Shown: one piece after another, positions 1-7,550 of the stretch
Position numbering within the stretch: the first letter of the stretch is position 1
Layout of the letters: each line of letters opens with the position of its first letter
DNA from: Clostridiaceae bacterium
Lineage (GTDB): Bacteria; Bacillota; Clostridia; DSM-8532
Direction of reading: 5' to 3'
Assembly (NCBI GenBank): GCA_012519655.1
Contig: JAAYPS010000102.1
Location: forward strand, 1 to 33,442
DNA: 33,442 nt
Program-made: the position numbers and the translations under genes
The notes under the pieces: generated by a model
Seen by the model: the letters and a program-made list of their open reading frames with translations, nothing else
Databases searched by the model: none
What the model was told of the DNA's origin: nothing

Positions 1-1
1 A

Positions 2-916
2 ACACTTCAGGAAGTTGCAAAAGGTTCTTCCGAACAAGCTCAGGAAGTGATGATGAGTGTGGGCAACATGAATGAGCTCTCGGAAGGAATAAATATGATG
101 ACCGAAAGACTCGGTAATATGTCAAGCTTAATTTCCAATACCGAGGATATAAGCGTCGACGCCATAACAAAGGTTCAAGTTCTTAACGAAAAAGCAAATC
201 AGACAAAAGATGCTTCACTAAAAATAGTGGATCAAATTAAGAGTCTTAATAGTGATATGGTTCAAATTCGCAAGATAACAAAGCTTATGGTTGGAATTGC
301 TGAACAAACAAACTTGTTATCACTAAATGCTGCCATAGAAGCTGCCCATGCTGGAGAAGCAGGCCGTGGATTTGCTGTTGTTGCTGATGAGGTTAAAAAA
401 CTTGCAGACCAGTCTAAAGAAGCTTCTATAATGATTAACAATATTATTAATGACATAAATAATAAAACACAAGAAGCTGTGTTGGAAGCTAATAACACAA
501 GTAATATTGTACAGGATCAAATGGTTGCCGTTGAGCAGACCGACAGTGCTTTCAATACAATTTCATCTTCAATGAAAGAAATTGATCAATATATGACCAA
601 TGTTGAAGATTCAGTAAAGAACATGGATGTACTCAGACAAAAAACCCTTTCCTCTATGGAAAACATCTCGGCTGTATCAGAAGAAGCAGCAGCTACCACA
701 GAAGAAGTCTCTGCCAGCACCCAAGAGCAAATGGCTAGTTCTGAAGTTCTGGCTGAGCTTGCCAGAGGAATGAATTTTATGGCTAAGGAACTTCAAGATG
801 CTCTGTCAATGTTTAAAATTGACTCTTGCGAAGTGGATTATGACAGCTCCGATGTATGCGATTCAGACTCAAGAGATTTGAGCTCAAGTGAGTCAAACGT
901 AGATGATTCGAACTAA
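2..916 (+). CDS. methyl-accepting chemotaxis protein, C-terminal part (5' end outside window)
   Basis: This is the cytoplasmic signalling domain of a chemoreceptor, which controls the CheA kinase through CheW. The frame is open back to base 2, so the sensor and membrane parts lie to the left of the window. The highly conserved hairpin tip is visible ([20 protein letters not shown], then [17 protein letters not shown], about bases 293-405). It is flanked by long Gln/Glu/Ala/Ser-rich coiled-coil helices with typical methylation-helix composition, for example [16 protein letters not shown]. The last ~28 residues are an unusual Asp/Ser-rich tail that lies inside a 62-bp tandem repeat. There is no CheB-docking pentapeptide at the end. 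The ligand cannot be inferred because the sensor domain is missing. Confidence 0.95.
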   Translation, partial: TLQEVAKGSSEQAQEVMMSVGNMNELSEGINMMTERLGNMSSLISNTEDISVDAITKVQVLNEKANQTKDASLKIVDQIKSLNSDMVQIRKITKLMVGIAEQTNLLSLNAAIEAAHAGEAGRGFAVVADEVKKLADQSKEASIMINNIINDINNKTQEAVLEANNTSNIVQDQMVAVEQTDSAFNTISSSMKEIDQYMTNVEDSVKNMDVLRQKTLSSMENISAVSEEAAATTEEVSASTQEQMASSEVLAELARGMNFMAKELQDALSMFKIDSCEVDYDSSDVCDSDSRDLSSSESNVDDSN

Positions 917-1034
917 GAGATGACTCAGACCCGAATGATTTGAGTTCAGATAATTTGAACACAGGTGATTTAAACTAAGAGATGACTCAGACTCAAATGA
1001 TTCGAGTTCAGATAATTTGAACACAGGTGATTGA
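860..1034. repeat. 62-bp direct tandem repeat spanning the chemoreceptor stop codon
   Basis: About three imperfect copies start near 860, 922 and 984, seen from gattcagac/gactcagac and aactaagagatgactcagac (911 and 973). The first copy is coding and the next two lie past the stop. Because 62 is not a multiple of three, reading out of one copy into the next meets TAA at the junction. Each later copy still encodes a Ser/Asp/Asn-rich peptide in its own phase. Confidence 0.85.
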
Positions 1035-1105
1035 ACACAGATGATCCGAATGCGAGTGAATAAACTCCATCAAGTTTTCAATAATCATGTTAGTATTAAT
1101 GAACA

Positions 1106-1136
1106 GGGCTATCTTAAATAGGATAGCCCTTTCTTC
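1106..1136 (+). terminator. rho-independent terminator after chemoreceptor
   Basis: The stem gggctatc / gatagccc has an 8-nt loop and is followed by a T-rich tract (tttctt). The reverse strand has no T tract, so it serves the plus-strand gene only. Confidence 0.85.
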
Positions 1137-1242
1137 ACTCATTACCGCCCTATAACATCGCACTTTAGAGACCAGCATCTTCTGGATACATTGATAAATT
1201 GCTATTAATTAAACTTTATATGTTGTTGCGCTGGTATAAAAA

Positions 1243-2121
1243 TTAATGGGAATGGTTCTTACAAATTGAAATAAAATCTGTTGTCGACTGCGATAGATAC
1301 TTGTTTTTATGATATATGATATAAAAACCCCTGCTCAAAGAAATGCCCTTGACTTTTATTTCCCATAGCTCACTTGCATCGAGAGGTTCTTTCACCATTA
1401 GATAAGGCAGTGCAGATATACCAAGACCTGCTTCAACAGCTTTTATTATGGCTTGTGTACTAACACTGTCACCTATATAATCCAATTCAATATTGTTAAT
1501 TAACATAGTACTGTCAAATAAGTCTCTCCCACCACTTCCTTTTTCCCGCATAATAAAATCATATTTTTGTAATTCCTCAATACTCACCTTTTCTTTTCTA
1601 TACAAGGGGTGTGTCTTCCCACATATTAGCGCAAGCCTGTCGTCTAAGTATCTTTCCGCTATAATTTGTGGATGCTGAACTTTTCCTTCTATCAATCCTA
1701 TATCAAATTCATTTTCACCTATTGCTTTTTCAATCTCAGCTGAATTATCTATTTTCACCTTCAGCTTGATTTTAGGATATTTTTGTTTAAAGGCCTTGAT
1801 ATACTCAGGCAACAAATGTGTTCCAATAGTAATGCTGGAGCCAATCCTTAATGTACCAATATATTCCCAGTCCTTCATACTTTCTTCCATCTCATCAAAT
1901 AATGATATAATATGCATCGCATAGTCTAAAAACTGCCGCCCCTGATCTGTTATGTGTAAACGATTTGATATTCGGTCAAATAGCTTTATTCCGTAATTTG
2001 ATTCTAATTCGCTAATAGCAAGACTTACTGCAGGTTGCGCAAGATATAAGTGTTTCCCCGCTGCTGTAGCACTGCCATATTTACACACCGCAACAAAAAT
2101 CCTTAAATGTCTTAATGTCAT
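1243..2121 (-). CDS. LysR-family transcriptional regulator
   Basis: 292 residues, the usual length for the family. Residues 1-60 form the winged helix-turn-helix (MTLRHLRIFVAVCKYGSATA, then QPAVSLAISELE), and a periplasmic-binding-like effector domain runs from about residue 90 to the end. It is divergently transcribed from the chromate-type transporter pair with a 108-bp shared intergenic region. That is the classical arrangement for a LysR protein that controls its neighbour and itself. The ATG at 2121 is preceded by ggaagtg. The effector is unknown; a link to chromate, sulfate or another oxyanion is inferred only from context. Confidence 0.92.
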   Translation of the reverse strand: MTLRHLRIFVAVCKYGSATAAGKHLYLAQPAVSLAISELESNYGIKLFDRISNRLHITDQGRQFLDYAMHIISLFDEMEESMKDWEYIGTLRIGSSITIGTHLLPEYIKAFKQKYPKIKLKVKIDNSAEIEKAIGENEFDIGLIEGKVQHPQIIAERYLDDRLALICGKTHPLYRKEKVSIEELQKYDFIMREKGSGGRDLFDSTMLINNIELDYIGDSVSTQAIIKAVEAGLGISALPYLMVKEPLDASELWEIKVKGISLSRGFYIIYHKNKYLSQSTTDFISICKNHSH

Positions 2122-2229
2122 TTTATCACTTCCATAATAAATTCATTATACTGTTTATAATATTATATTATTTTACTTATAACATGGCAAGGGTTAAGAT
2201 ATATATACATCATATAGTAGGGGGACTCA
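2122..2229. promoter_or_regulatory. divergent lysR/chrA control region with 12-bp palindrome
   Basis: This very AT-rich 108-bp region lies between the two divergent start codons. It holds a perfect palindrome, TATAATATTATA, at 2156-2167, a candidate LysR operator or overlapping promoter element. No clear -35/-10 pair can be assigned with certainty. The chrA ribosome site is aggggg, 5 bp before the ATG. Confidence 0.4.
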
Positions 2230-2823
2230 ATGAAAAAAGACAAACGGTTATACTGGAAATTATTCACATCTACTTTCTATCTTAGCGCTTTTACTTTTGG
2301 TGGAGGTTTTGTTATCGTTCCACTTATGAAAAAGAAGTTTGTAGATAATTTAAAATGGATTGAAGATGAAGAAATGCTCAACCTAACAGCAATTGCACAG
2401 TCATCGCCTGGTGCTGTTGCGGTAAATGCTTCTATTCTACTCGGGTACAAGATCGCCGGGATTTTAGGAAGCCTTTGTTGTATATTGGGTACTATATTAC
2501 CACCATTTTTGATTCTGTCTGTTATATCCATATTTTATTCAGCCTTTAAAGACAACAGCACCATTCAAATATTGTTAAAAGGTTTTCAATCAGGAGTGGC
2601 AGCAGTAATTGCAGATGTAGTCATACAAATGGGTGGTGATATTATCAAACACAAAAGCATTATGTCCATATTGATTATGGCTTTTTCATTTATCGCTACC
2701 TATTTCCTCAACATAAATGTCATTTATGTTCTATTAGCCAGTGCAGTAGTTGGAGGACTTACCTTCTTATACAATATTAGATGCAGCACTAAAAAAGGGA
2801 ATGAAAGTGAGGCACAAATTTAA
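2230..2823 (+). CDS. chrA: chromate transporter, first half-size subunit
   Basis: 197 residues with about six hydrophobic segments. It is one CHR domain rather than the fused ~400-residue form. It has the family's N-terminal signature (FTFGGGFVIVPLM, residues 18-30) and the Q-SPGAVAVNAS motif near residue 57. Short paired CHR proteins are known to work together as heterodimers that move chromate, probably in antiport or symport with another ion. The second half begins on the last base of the stop codon, so the two are translationally coupled. The physiological substrate in an anaerobe could be a different oxyanion. Confidence 0.9.
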   Translation: MKKDKRLYWKLFTSTFYLSAFTFGGGFVIVPLMKKKFVDNLKWIEDEEMLNLTAIAQSSPGAVAVNASILLGYKIAGILGSLCCILGTILPPFLILSVISIFYSAFKDNSTIQILLKGFQSGVAAVIADVVIQMGGDIIKHKSIMSILIMAFSFIATYFLNINVIYVLLASAVVGGLTFLYNIRCSTKKGNESEAQI

Positions 2824-3386
2824 TGATTTATCTTCAATTATTTTGGAGTTTCTTCAGGATAGAATTTTTTACCTTTGGAGGAGGTTACGCAGCAATACCG
2901 CTTATTAAAAACGTTATAGTGGATGAAAATCAATGGATAACACTATCGGATTTTACAGACTTAATCACTATATCTGAAATGACACCCGGCCCTATCGCAG
3001 TTAATTCTGCTACATTTGTAGGAATGCAGATAGCTGGACCTTTAGGAGCCATTGTATCAACTATAGGTTGTGTTTTACCCTCCATCCTTTTTGTCTCTAT
3101 TCTCTCATATATATTTTTGAAGTTCGGTAACCTTTCAATCATACAAGGAATCTTAAGCGGACTTAGACCTGCAGTAGTTGGGTTAATTGCTCAAGCAGGA
3201 TTTGCCATACTTGTAATGACTGTTTGGGGTAGCGACGGGATAACTTTTAATGCTTCCAGCTTAAATATATGGGCATTAATTTTGTTTCTTGCGTGCTTTA
3301 TTGTAATGAGAAAATTCAAACCAAATCCAATCTATGTTATGGCAGGATCAGGTGTTTTGAGCCTAATAATTCACCAATTTGCTTGA
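2823..3386 (+). CDS. chrA: chromate transporter, second half-size subunit
   Basis: 187 residues and the second CHR domain of the pair. Signatures repeat those of its neighbour: FFTFGGGYAAIPLI near residue 15 and TPGPIAVNSATFVG near residue 53. It is a polytopic inner-membrane protein. The ATG overlaps the TAA of the preceding gene by one base. The two halves would assemble with opposite membrane topology, as described for split CHR transporters. Transcription ends at the hairpin at 3457-3496. Confidence 0.9.
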   Translation: MIYLQLFWSFFRIEFFTFGGGYAAIPLIKNVIVDENQWITLSDFTDLITISEMTPGPIAVNSATFVGMQIAGPLGAIVSTIGCVLPSILFVSILSYIFLKFGNLSIIQGILSGLRPAVVGLIAQAGFAILVMTVWGSDGITFNASSLNIWALILFLACFIVMRKFKPNPIYVMAGSGVLSLIIHQFA

Positions 3387-3456
3387 GGTCTACCATAATT
3401 ATGCGTAAAAACTTTTGCGATATCATGAACTCTCTCACCTTTTATATAATACAAAA

Positions 3457-3496
3457 ACATGGGGCTTTAAAGTGAATTAACTTCAACGCCCCATGT
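3457..3496. terminator. bidirectional terminator between chrA pair and rnf operon
   Basis: The outer stem acatggggc / gccccatgt (9 bp) is extended by an imperfect 8-bp inner stem around a gaatta loop. On the minus strand it is followed directly by TTTTTG, so it is strong for rnfB. On the plus strand the tail is weaker (tcttcaaataatttt). It separates convergent genes. Confidence 0.8.
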
Positions 3497-3576
3497 TCTT
3501 CAAATAATTTTCTCAAAATGCATCTTTTGATACTACCCCATAGCATAATAGTAGCCCTAAGGCTAAAATGCTCTGG

Positions 3577-4377
3577 TTAATCACATAAGATACCACATTT
3601 TAAAATTGCATTTGTTGGGCAAACCTCAACACATTTACCACAATTATCGCATTTAGAAGTATCAATGATTGCACGCATATTTACTATAGAAATAGCTTGC
3701 TGTGGGCATTCCTTCACGCATCTTCGGCATGCTATACATGCAACCTTGCAGTTCTTACGTGCAACGGCTCCCTTTTCCTCATTACTACATACCACTGCGT
3801 ATTGAGACCTTGCTGGAACCATTTTTATAATATCCTTAGGACATTCAGCGACACATTTTTCACATCCAGTACATTTTGATTCAATAACCTTGGCTAGTCC
3901 ATTTTCAACTACAATTGCATCGAAAGCACATACCTTTTCACAGCATCCCATACCAACACAACCATAAACGCAGGAAGAAGGACCACCTGCCATTGTGGAA
4001 ACTGATCGACAATCCAATATGCCATCATAGTCAAACTTTATTGTAACTTTATCCCATGTACCATTACACATAACACGAGCAACCATTTTCTCACTAGCCT
4101 TACCACCAGTACCCATAATTTCACTAAGGCTGTCCACTAAACCAGCACCGCCAACTGGGCATAATGTAATTGAAGCTCCGTCTACAACAGCCTGGGCATA
4201 ACCATCACAGCCACTATAGCCACAAGCACCGCAATTAGCACCCGGTAGAACATCTCGCACTGCCTCAATTCTTTCATCAGCTTTTACTTCATATTTAACT
4301 GAAACATAGGAAAGAATTATACCGAATATCAATCCCAAACCAGATACTATTGCGACAGGAATCAAAACTGTTTCCAT
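3577..4377 (-). CDS. rnfB: Rnf complex subunit B, multi-cluster ferredoxin
   Basis: 266 residues. RnfB accepts electrons from reduced ferredoxin and passes them into the membrane part of the Rnf Na+/H+-pumping ferredoxin:NAD oxidoreductase. An N-terminal membrane anchor (residues 3-24) is followed by the [4Fe-4S] motif with C49, C52, C57 and C73 (NCGACGYSGC). Several ferredoxin-like cysteine groups follow: a C-rich segment with CVGMGCCEKVC, then CTGCEKCVAECP, CIACRRCVKECP and CDNCGKCVEVCP. It is last in the operon order C-D-G-E-A-B, but 334 bp separate it from rnfA, while the other genes are tightly packed. The start has a good site (ggtgaggtg). It may have its own promoter. Confidence 0.95.
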   Translation of the reverse strand: METVLIPVAIVSGLGLIFGIILSYVSVKYEVKADERIEAVRDVLPGANCGACGYSGCDGYAQAVVDGASITLCPVGGAGLVDSLSEIMGTGGKASEKMVARVMCNGTWDKVTIKFDYDGILDCRSVSTMAGGPSSCVYGCVGMGCCEKVCAFDAIVVENGLAKVIESKCTGCEKCVAECPKDIIKMVPARSQYAVVCSNEEKGAVARKNCKVACIACRRCVKECPQQAISIVNMRAIIDTSKCDNCGKCVEVCPTNAILKCGILCD

Positions 4378-4711
4378 GATGTCACCTCACCTTCAAATAA
4401 AATTCCATTATAGGAATATTGCAATATTTTTAAACCACGTTTCTACTCTACTAAATATTCCTAATGTTTCATATCATTTTACTAAACTTCATTATTTTAC
4501 AATATTTAACTTCAATTTGTTTGCTTTTTACTTAAATTTCTGTTTTTACTAAATTATCAAGTTTTATTTCTACTTCATTTCTGCTTTTACTAAAAATTCT
4601 ATCTTCTTTCTCTCAACTACCTGTAAACTGTCAGTCCAATCATCCGAACCATCTTCATCTTTACTAGATAACCGCAATTGCCTTTAAATCCAAATTACTT
4701 TTCCCTTTGGT
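4378..4711. other. 334-bp AT-rich spacer inside the rnf operon
   Basis: No gene is visible. Pyrimidine-rich and AT-rich sequence carries degenerate copies of a tttctgcttttactaaa-like unit (near 4480-4500, 4535-4555 and 4580-4600). A possible rnfB promoter lies at its left end. No terminator hairpin was recognised, so read-through from rnfA remains possible. Confidence 0.6.
4407..4435 (-). promoter_or_regulatory. possible rnfB promoter with internal 14-bp palindrome
   Basis: On the minus strand a perfect -10 (TATAAT, 4407-4412) lies about 30 bp before the rnfB start. The -35 is weak (gtttaa, 17-bp spacing). The spacer contains the perfect palindrome AATATTGCAATATT (4415-4428), in the right place for a repressor operator. 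It does not match the Rex consensus. Confidence 0.4.
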
Positions 4712-5293
4712 TTATAGGCCGAACAATCCCTGGAATCCAACAAATGCCACAGACACCAGAGCAGCTGCAATTAACGTAATGGGAAGGCCTTGAAATGCGA
4801 TAGGTATTTCACTTGTCTCAATTCTTTCCCTAACCCCAGAAAAAAGTACCATTGCCAATGTAAAACCCACTGCTGATGCAAAACCGAAAACCACTGCGTT
4901 AAGTAGGGTGTATTGTCTTTCCTGTATTAGCAATGCAGACCCTAAAACTGCGCAATTTGTTGTAATCAATGGCAAATAAATACCTAATGCGCTGTATAAT
5001 GTAGGCAGAACCTTCTTCAAAACAGTCTCTACAAATTGCACTAATGCTGCAATTACAAGAATAAATACAATTGTTTGAAGATAGGTAAGTCCATAACTTT
5101 CAAGTAAATACTTGTTCGCTGCCCATGTTACAGCCGATGATAACGTGATTACAAAAACCACAGCGCCACCCATTCCAAGGGCAGTTGAAGTTTTTTTGGA
5201 TACACCCAAAAATGGGCAGATACCTAAAAACTTAGATAGAACAAAATTCTCAACGAAAATCGCAGAAATAGCAATCAGAATAAGTTCTTTCAC
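4712..5293 (-). CDS. rnfA: Rnf complex subunit A, membrane protein
   Basis: 193 residues with six predicted membrane helices, the standard size. RnfA and RnfE form an inverted-topology pair in the membrane core. Conserved cysteines in LSKFLGICPFLG (residue ~26) and TTNCAVLGSAL (residue ~112) are the positions that in known Rnf/Nqr structures hold an intramembrane [2Fe-2S] cluster. The start is GTG, overlapping the TGA of rnfE in GTGA, with ggaggtg upstream, so it is translationally coupled. Confidence 0.95.
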   Translation of the reverse strand: MKELILIAISAIFVENFVLSKFLGICPFLGVSKKTSTALGMGGAVVFVITLSSAVTWAANKYLLESYGLTYLQTIVFILVIAALVQFVETVLKKVLPTLYSALGIYLPLITTNCAVLGSALLIQERQYTLLNAVVFGFASAVGFTLAMVLFSGVRERIETSEIPIAFQGLPITLIAAALVSVAFVGFQGLFGL

Positions 5294-5976
5294 GCCTTGT
5301 CACCTCCATTGTCATTTGCCACGCATCCCGCACAGCTCATACCACAGCCCGCAGCGATTTCTTTATTCCTTATATTAAGAGTAGAGAACTTTTGAACTGC
5401 TGCAACTACAAAGCCGTAGACAAGAAAGCCACCTGCCGGCAAAACCATAATAACTGCTGGATCAAACAAGTTCTTAGTAAGGGTAATTCCAAACCATGTA
5501 CCCGCACCGAGTATTTCACGAATAGAACCCATTATCAATAGAGCTATTGTAAATCCACCGCCCATTCCCAGGGCATCGAGTATTGACATACCAACAGTGT
5601 TTTTGCAGGCAAACATTTCAGCTCTGGCAAGAATAATACAGTTTACAACAATAAGAGGGATATAAATACCAAGTTCCTTATATATATCTGGAAGATAAGC
5701 ATGCAGAAGCATTTCAACTATTGTTGTAAAACCAGCAATTACTGTTATAAACACCGGTATTCTGACTTTGTCCGGAACTATTTTTCGAATCAGTGAAATA
5801 ACAATGTTAGAGCCCAGCAAAACGAATGTAGCGGCTATTCCCATGCCAATTCCATTTTTAGCCATTGTTGTAACAGCAAGGGACGGACATGTGCCTAATA
5901 CTAGCTTTAAGACTGGATTTTCCTTCATAAAACCATTTGTCAGCACCTTGAATACATTTCTTTTCTTGTCTGTCAT
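5290..5976 (-). CDS. rnfE: Rnf complex subunit E, membrane protein
   Basis: 228 residues, six membrane helices, partner of RnfA. It has the matching cysteine motifs LVLGTCPSLAV (residue ~30) and IVVNCIILARAE (residue ~113) for the shared intramembrane iron-sulfur centre. The C-terminal tail carries extra cysteines (CGMSCAGCVAND), which lie on a soluble end and are not part of the core fold. The ATG is one base after the rnfG stop and is preceded by ggggggaa. Confidence 0.95.
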   Translation of the reverse strand: MTDKKRNVFKVLTNGFMKENPVLKLVLGTCPSLAVTTMAKNGIGMGIAATFVLLGSNIVISLIRKIVPDKVRIPVFITVIAGFTTIVEMLLHAYLPDIYKELGIYIPLIVVNCIILARAEMFACKNTVGMSILDALGMGGGFTIALLIMGSIREILGAGTWFGITLTKNLFDPAVIMVLPAGGFLVYGFVVAAVQKFSTLNIRNKEIAAGCGMSCAGCVANDNGGDKA

Positions 5977-5977
5977 A

Positions 5978-6541
5978 TTAATTCCCCCCTGTTAACATAT
6001 TCACTGTATCCAAAGCAGCTTGAACACCATCAACTACAGCATTGGCTGATTTTGTTGCTCCGCTAATGCCCTGAATTTCATTTGCTGCTTTTTTATTGCT
6101 TACAATTGTTAAAGTATCATGGACAGTTGCTTCATTAAACTGGCCTAAAAACTCTGGCTCAGTCACCTTTAAGCCCAGTCCAGGTGTTTCATTATTGTCG
6201 CCGATAATTATACTTGTCACCTTGCCTTCAATATCCACACCCACTGTTAAACTCATTGCTCCGCCATAACCATTTGTTACAACATCCAATACATAACCTG
6301 CGAGTATATCCTTACTGTAGCCTTCGTATATGCCAACTACTTTATCGGATGCGCCTTCTATTTCTATCTCTACAAAACTGTCAGCTTCTCTTAGTACTTC
6401 TTTTCTGAATTGTACTTGTTCTTCCATGGTTCTTTGAGAAATAATATCTTGAGTTATATCATTAACAAAAGCCAAAGAACCCGCCACCACTGCACAAACC
6501 AAGGCAAGTACCAAGGTTGGCTTTAAAATACTATTCCACAT
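5978..6541 (-). CDS. rnfG: Rnf complex subunit G, covalent-FMN protein
   Basis: 187 residues from the ATG at 6541, chosen over an upstream in-frame start because ggaggtg sits 6-7 bp before it. It then overlaps the rnfD end by 11 bp. One N-terminal membrane helix (residues 4-26) is followed by an extracytoplasmic FMN-binding domain. The flavinylation motif GISGATKSA has the acceptor Thr at about residue 163. FMN would be attached there by ApbE, which is not encoded in this window. RnfG carries electrons between the intramembrane iron-sulfur centre and the other flavin subunit. Confidence 0.95.
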   Translation of the reverse strand: MWNSILKPTLVLALVCAVVAGSLAFVNDITQDIISQRTMEEQVQFRKEVLREADSFVEIEIEGASDKVVGIYEGYSKDILAGYVLDVVTNGYGGAMSLTVGVDIEGKVTSIIIGDNNETPGLGLKVTEPEFLGQFNEATVHDTLTIVSNKKAANEIQGISGATKSANAVVDGVQAALDTVNMLTGGN

Positions 6542-7505
6542 GTTTTTCACCTCCAAAGGCAACTGGTACTGTGTACCTGTCAATCATGGGTGTGACAATA
6601 TTCATGAGTAAAATAGCAAATGATACCCCTTCTGCCATACTTCCATAGAGCCTGAACAAAACTGTTAGAGCACCACAGCCAATCGCATATATAATCCTGC
6701 CTTTGCGTGTCATAGGACATGTTGCATAGTCTGTAGCCATAAACACAGCACCTATTAACAGTCCACCCGATAGAACATGGTATAAAGGATCACCAGTAAA
6801 CACGCCTCCAGGTCCTAAAATCCATGTAGAAAGTGCCACTGTTCCAACAAAAAAAGTAGGAATATGCCATGATATTACTCTTCTGAATAATAAATATGCC
6901 AAACCCAGCAGTATTGCCAATGCTGAGGTTTCTCCTATACAGCCGGGTACATTACCTAAAAACATATCCAGATAAGAAAATGTACTAGCCCCACCCTCTT
7001 TTAACACGCCAAGAGGTGTTGCGGTAGAAACAGCGTCAACTGTAGCGGTAGAAACAGCATCCACAAAAAGTGGGTCTGTCCATTCTGTCATCCACCTTGC
7101 CCATGAAACAGTAAGGATGGCCCTTGCTCCTAAAGCAGGATTCATAAAGTTTTGTCCTAATCCGCCAAATAACTGCTTAATAAGACCTGTTGCGATTACA
7201 GCCCCAACAACTGCTATCCATATGGGTATTGATGGAGGTAGGTTAAGTGCTAATAAAAGACCTGTTACGGCTGCACTTAAATCTGAAATTGTCTGCCCTC
7301 TCCCCAACCCTTTTCGCATAATATATTCTGTTAGAACCGATGCAGCAACGGTCGCAACTACAACCAGTGCAGAACGCATTCCAAAAAATATAATACCTGC
7401 AATAGTAGCAGGAATTAATGCAATTATTACATCCAGCATAATTCTGCGGGTAGAGACATTATCTCTTAAATGCGGAGATGAACATACAAACAACCTATTT
7501 TCCAA
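6531..7505 (-). CDS. rnfD: Rnf complex subunit D, ion-translocating flavoprotein with duplicated FMN motif
   Basis: 324 residues, a polytopic membrane protein of normal length and homolog of NqrB. RnfD carries covalent FMN and is thought to be part of the ion channel. Core motifs are visible (GGLGQNFMNPALGARA, residues 114-129). The flavinylation site DAVSTATPL (Thr163) is preceded immediately by a second copy, DAVSTAT (Thr155), created by a 24-bp tandem duplication. The start is TTG at 7505, supported by gaggtg 7 bp upstream. The gap to rnfC is 45 bp. Confidence 0.95.
   Translation of the reverse strand: MENRLFVCSSPHLRDNVSTRRIMLDVIIALIPATIAGIIFFGMRSALVVVATVAASVLTEYIMRKGLGRGQTISDLSAAVTGLLLALNLPPSIPIWIAVVGAVIATGLIKQLFGGLGQNFMNPALGARAILTVSWARWMTEWTDPLFVDAVSTATVDAVSTATPLGVLKEGGASTFSYLDMFLGNVPGCIGETSALAILLGLAYLLFRRVISWHIPTFFVGTVALSTWILGPGGVFTGDPLYHVLSGGLLIGAVFMATDYATCPMTRKGRIIYAIGCGALTVLFRLYGSMAEGVSFAILLMNIVTPMIDRYTVPVAFGGEKHVE
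7021..7064. repeat. 24-bp in-frame tandem duplication in rnfD
   Basis: Two copies of gcggtagaaacagc(g/a)tc(a/c)ac start at 7021 and 7045, with 18 of 20 leading bases identical. On the coding strand this duplicates eight residues (VDAVSTAT), including the covalent FMN attachment motif. Confidence 0.9.
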
Positions 7506-7550
7506 AGTTTTTCACCTCAATTCTTGTTTTCCACACAATTTGATCATACC

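Noticed and set aside
911-1064. Frameshift or sequencing error truncating the chemoreceptor
   Set aside because: The phase change is explained by the 62-bp repeat period at two successive junctions, so a tandem duplication fits better than a single error.
2230-3386. Broken full-length chromate transporter split by a frameshift
   Set aside because: Both halves have complete CHR signatures and their own starts. Paired half-size CHR proteins are a known normal form.
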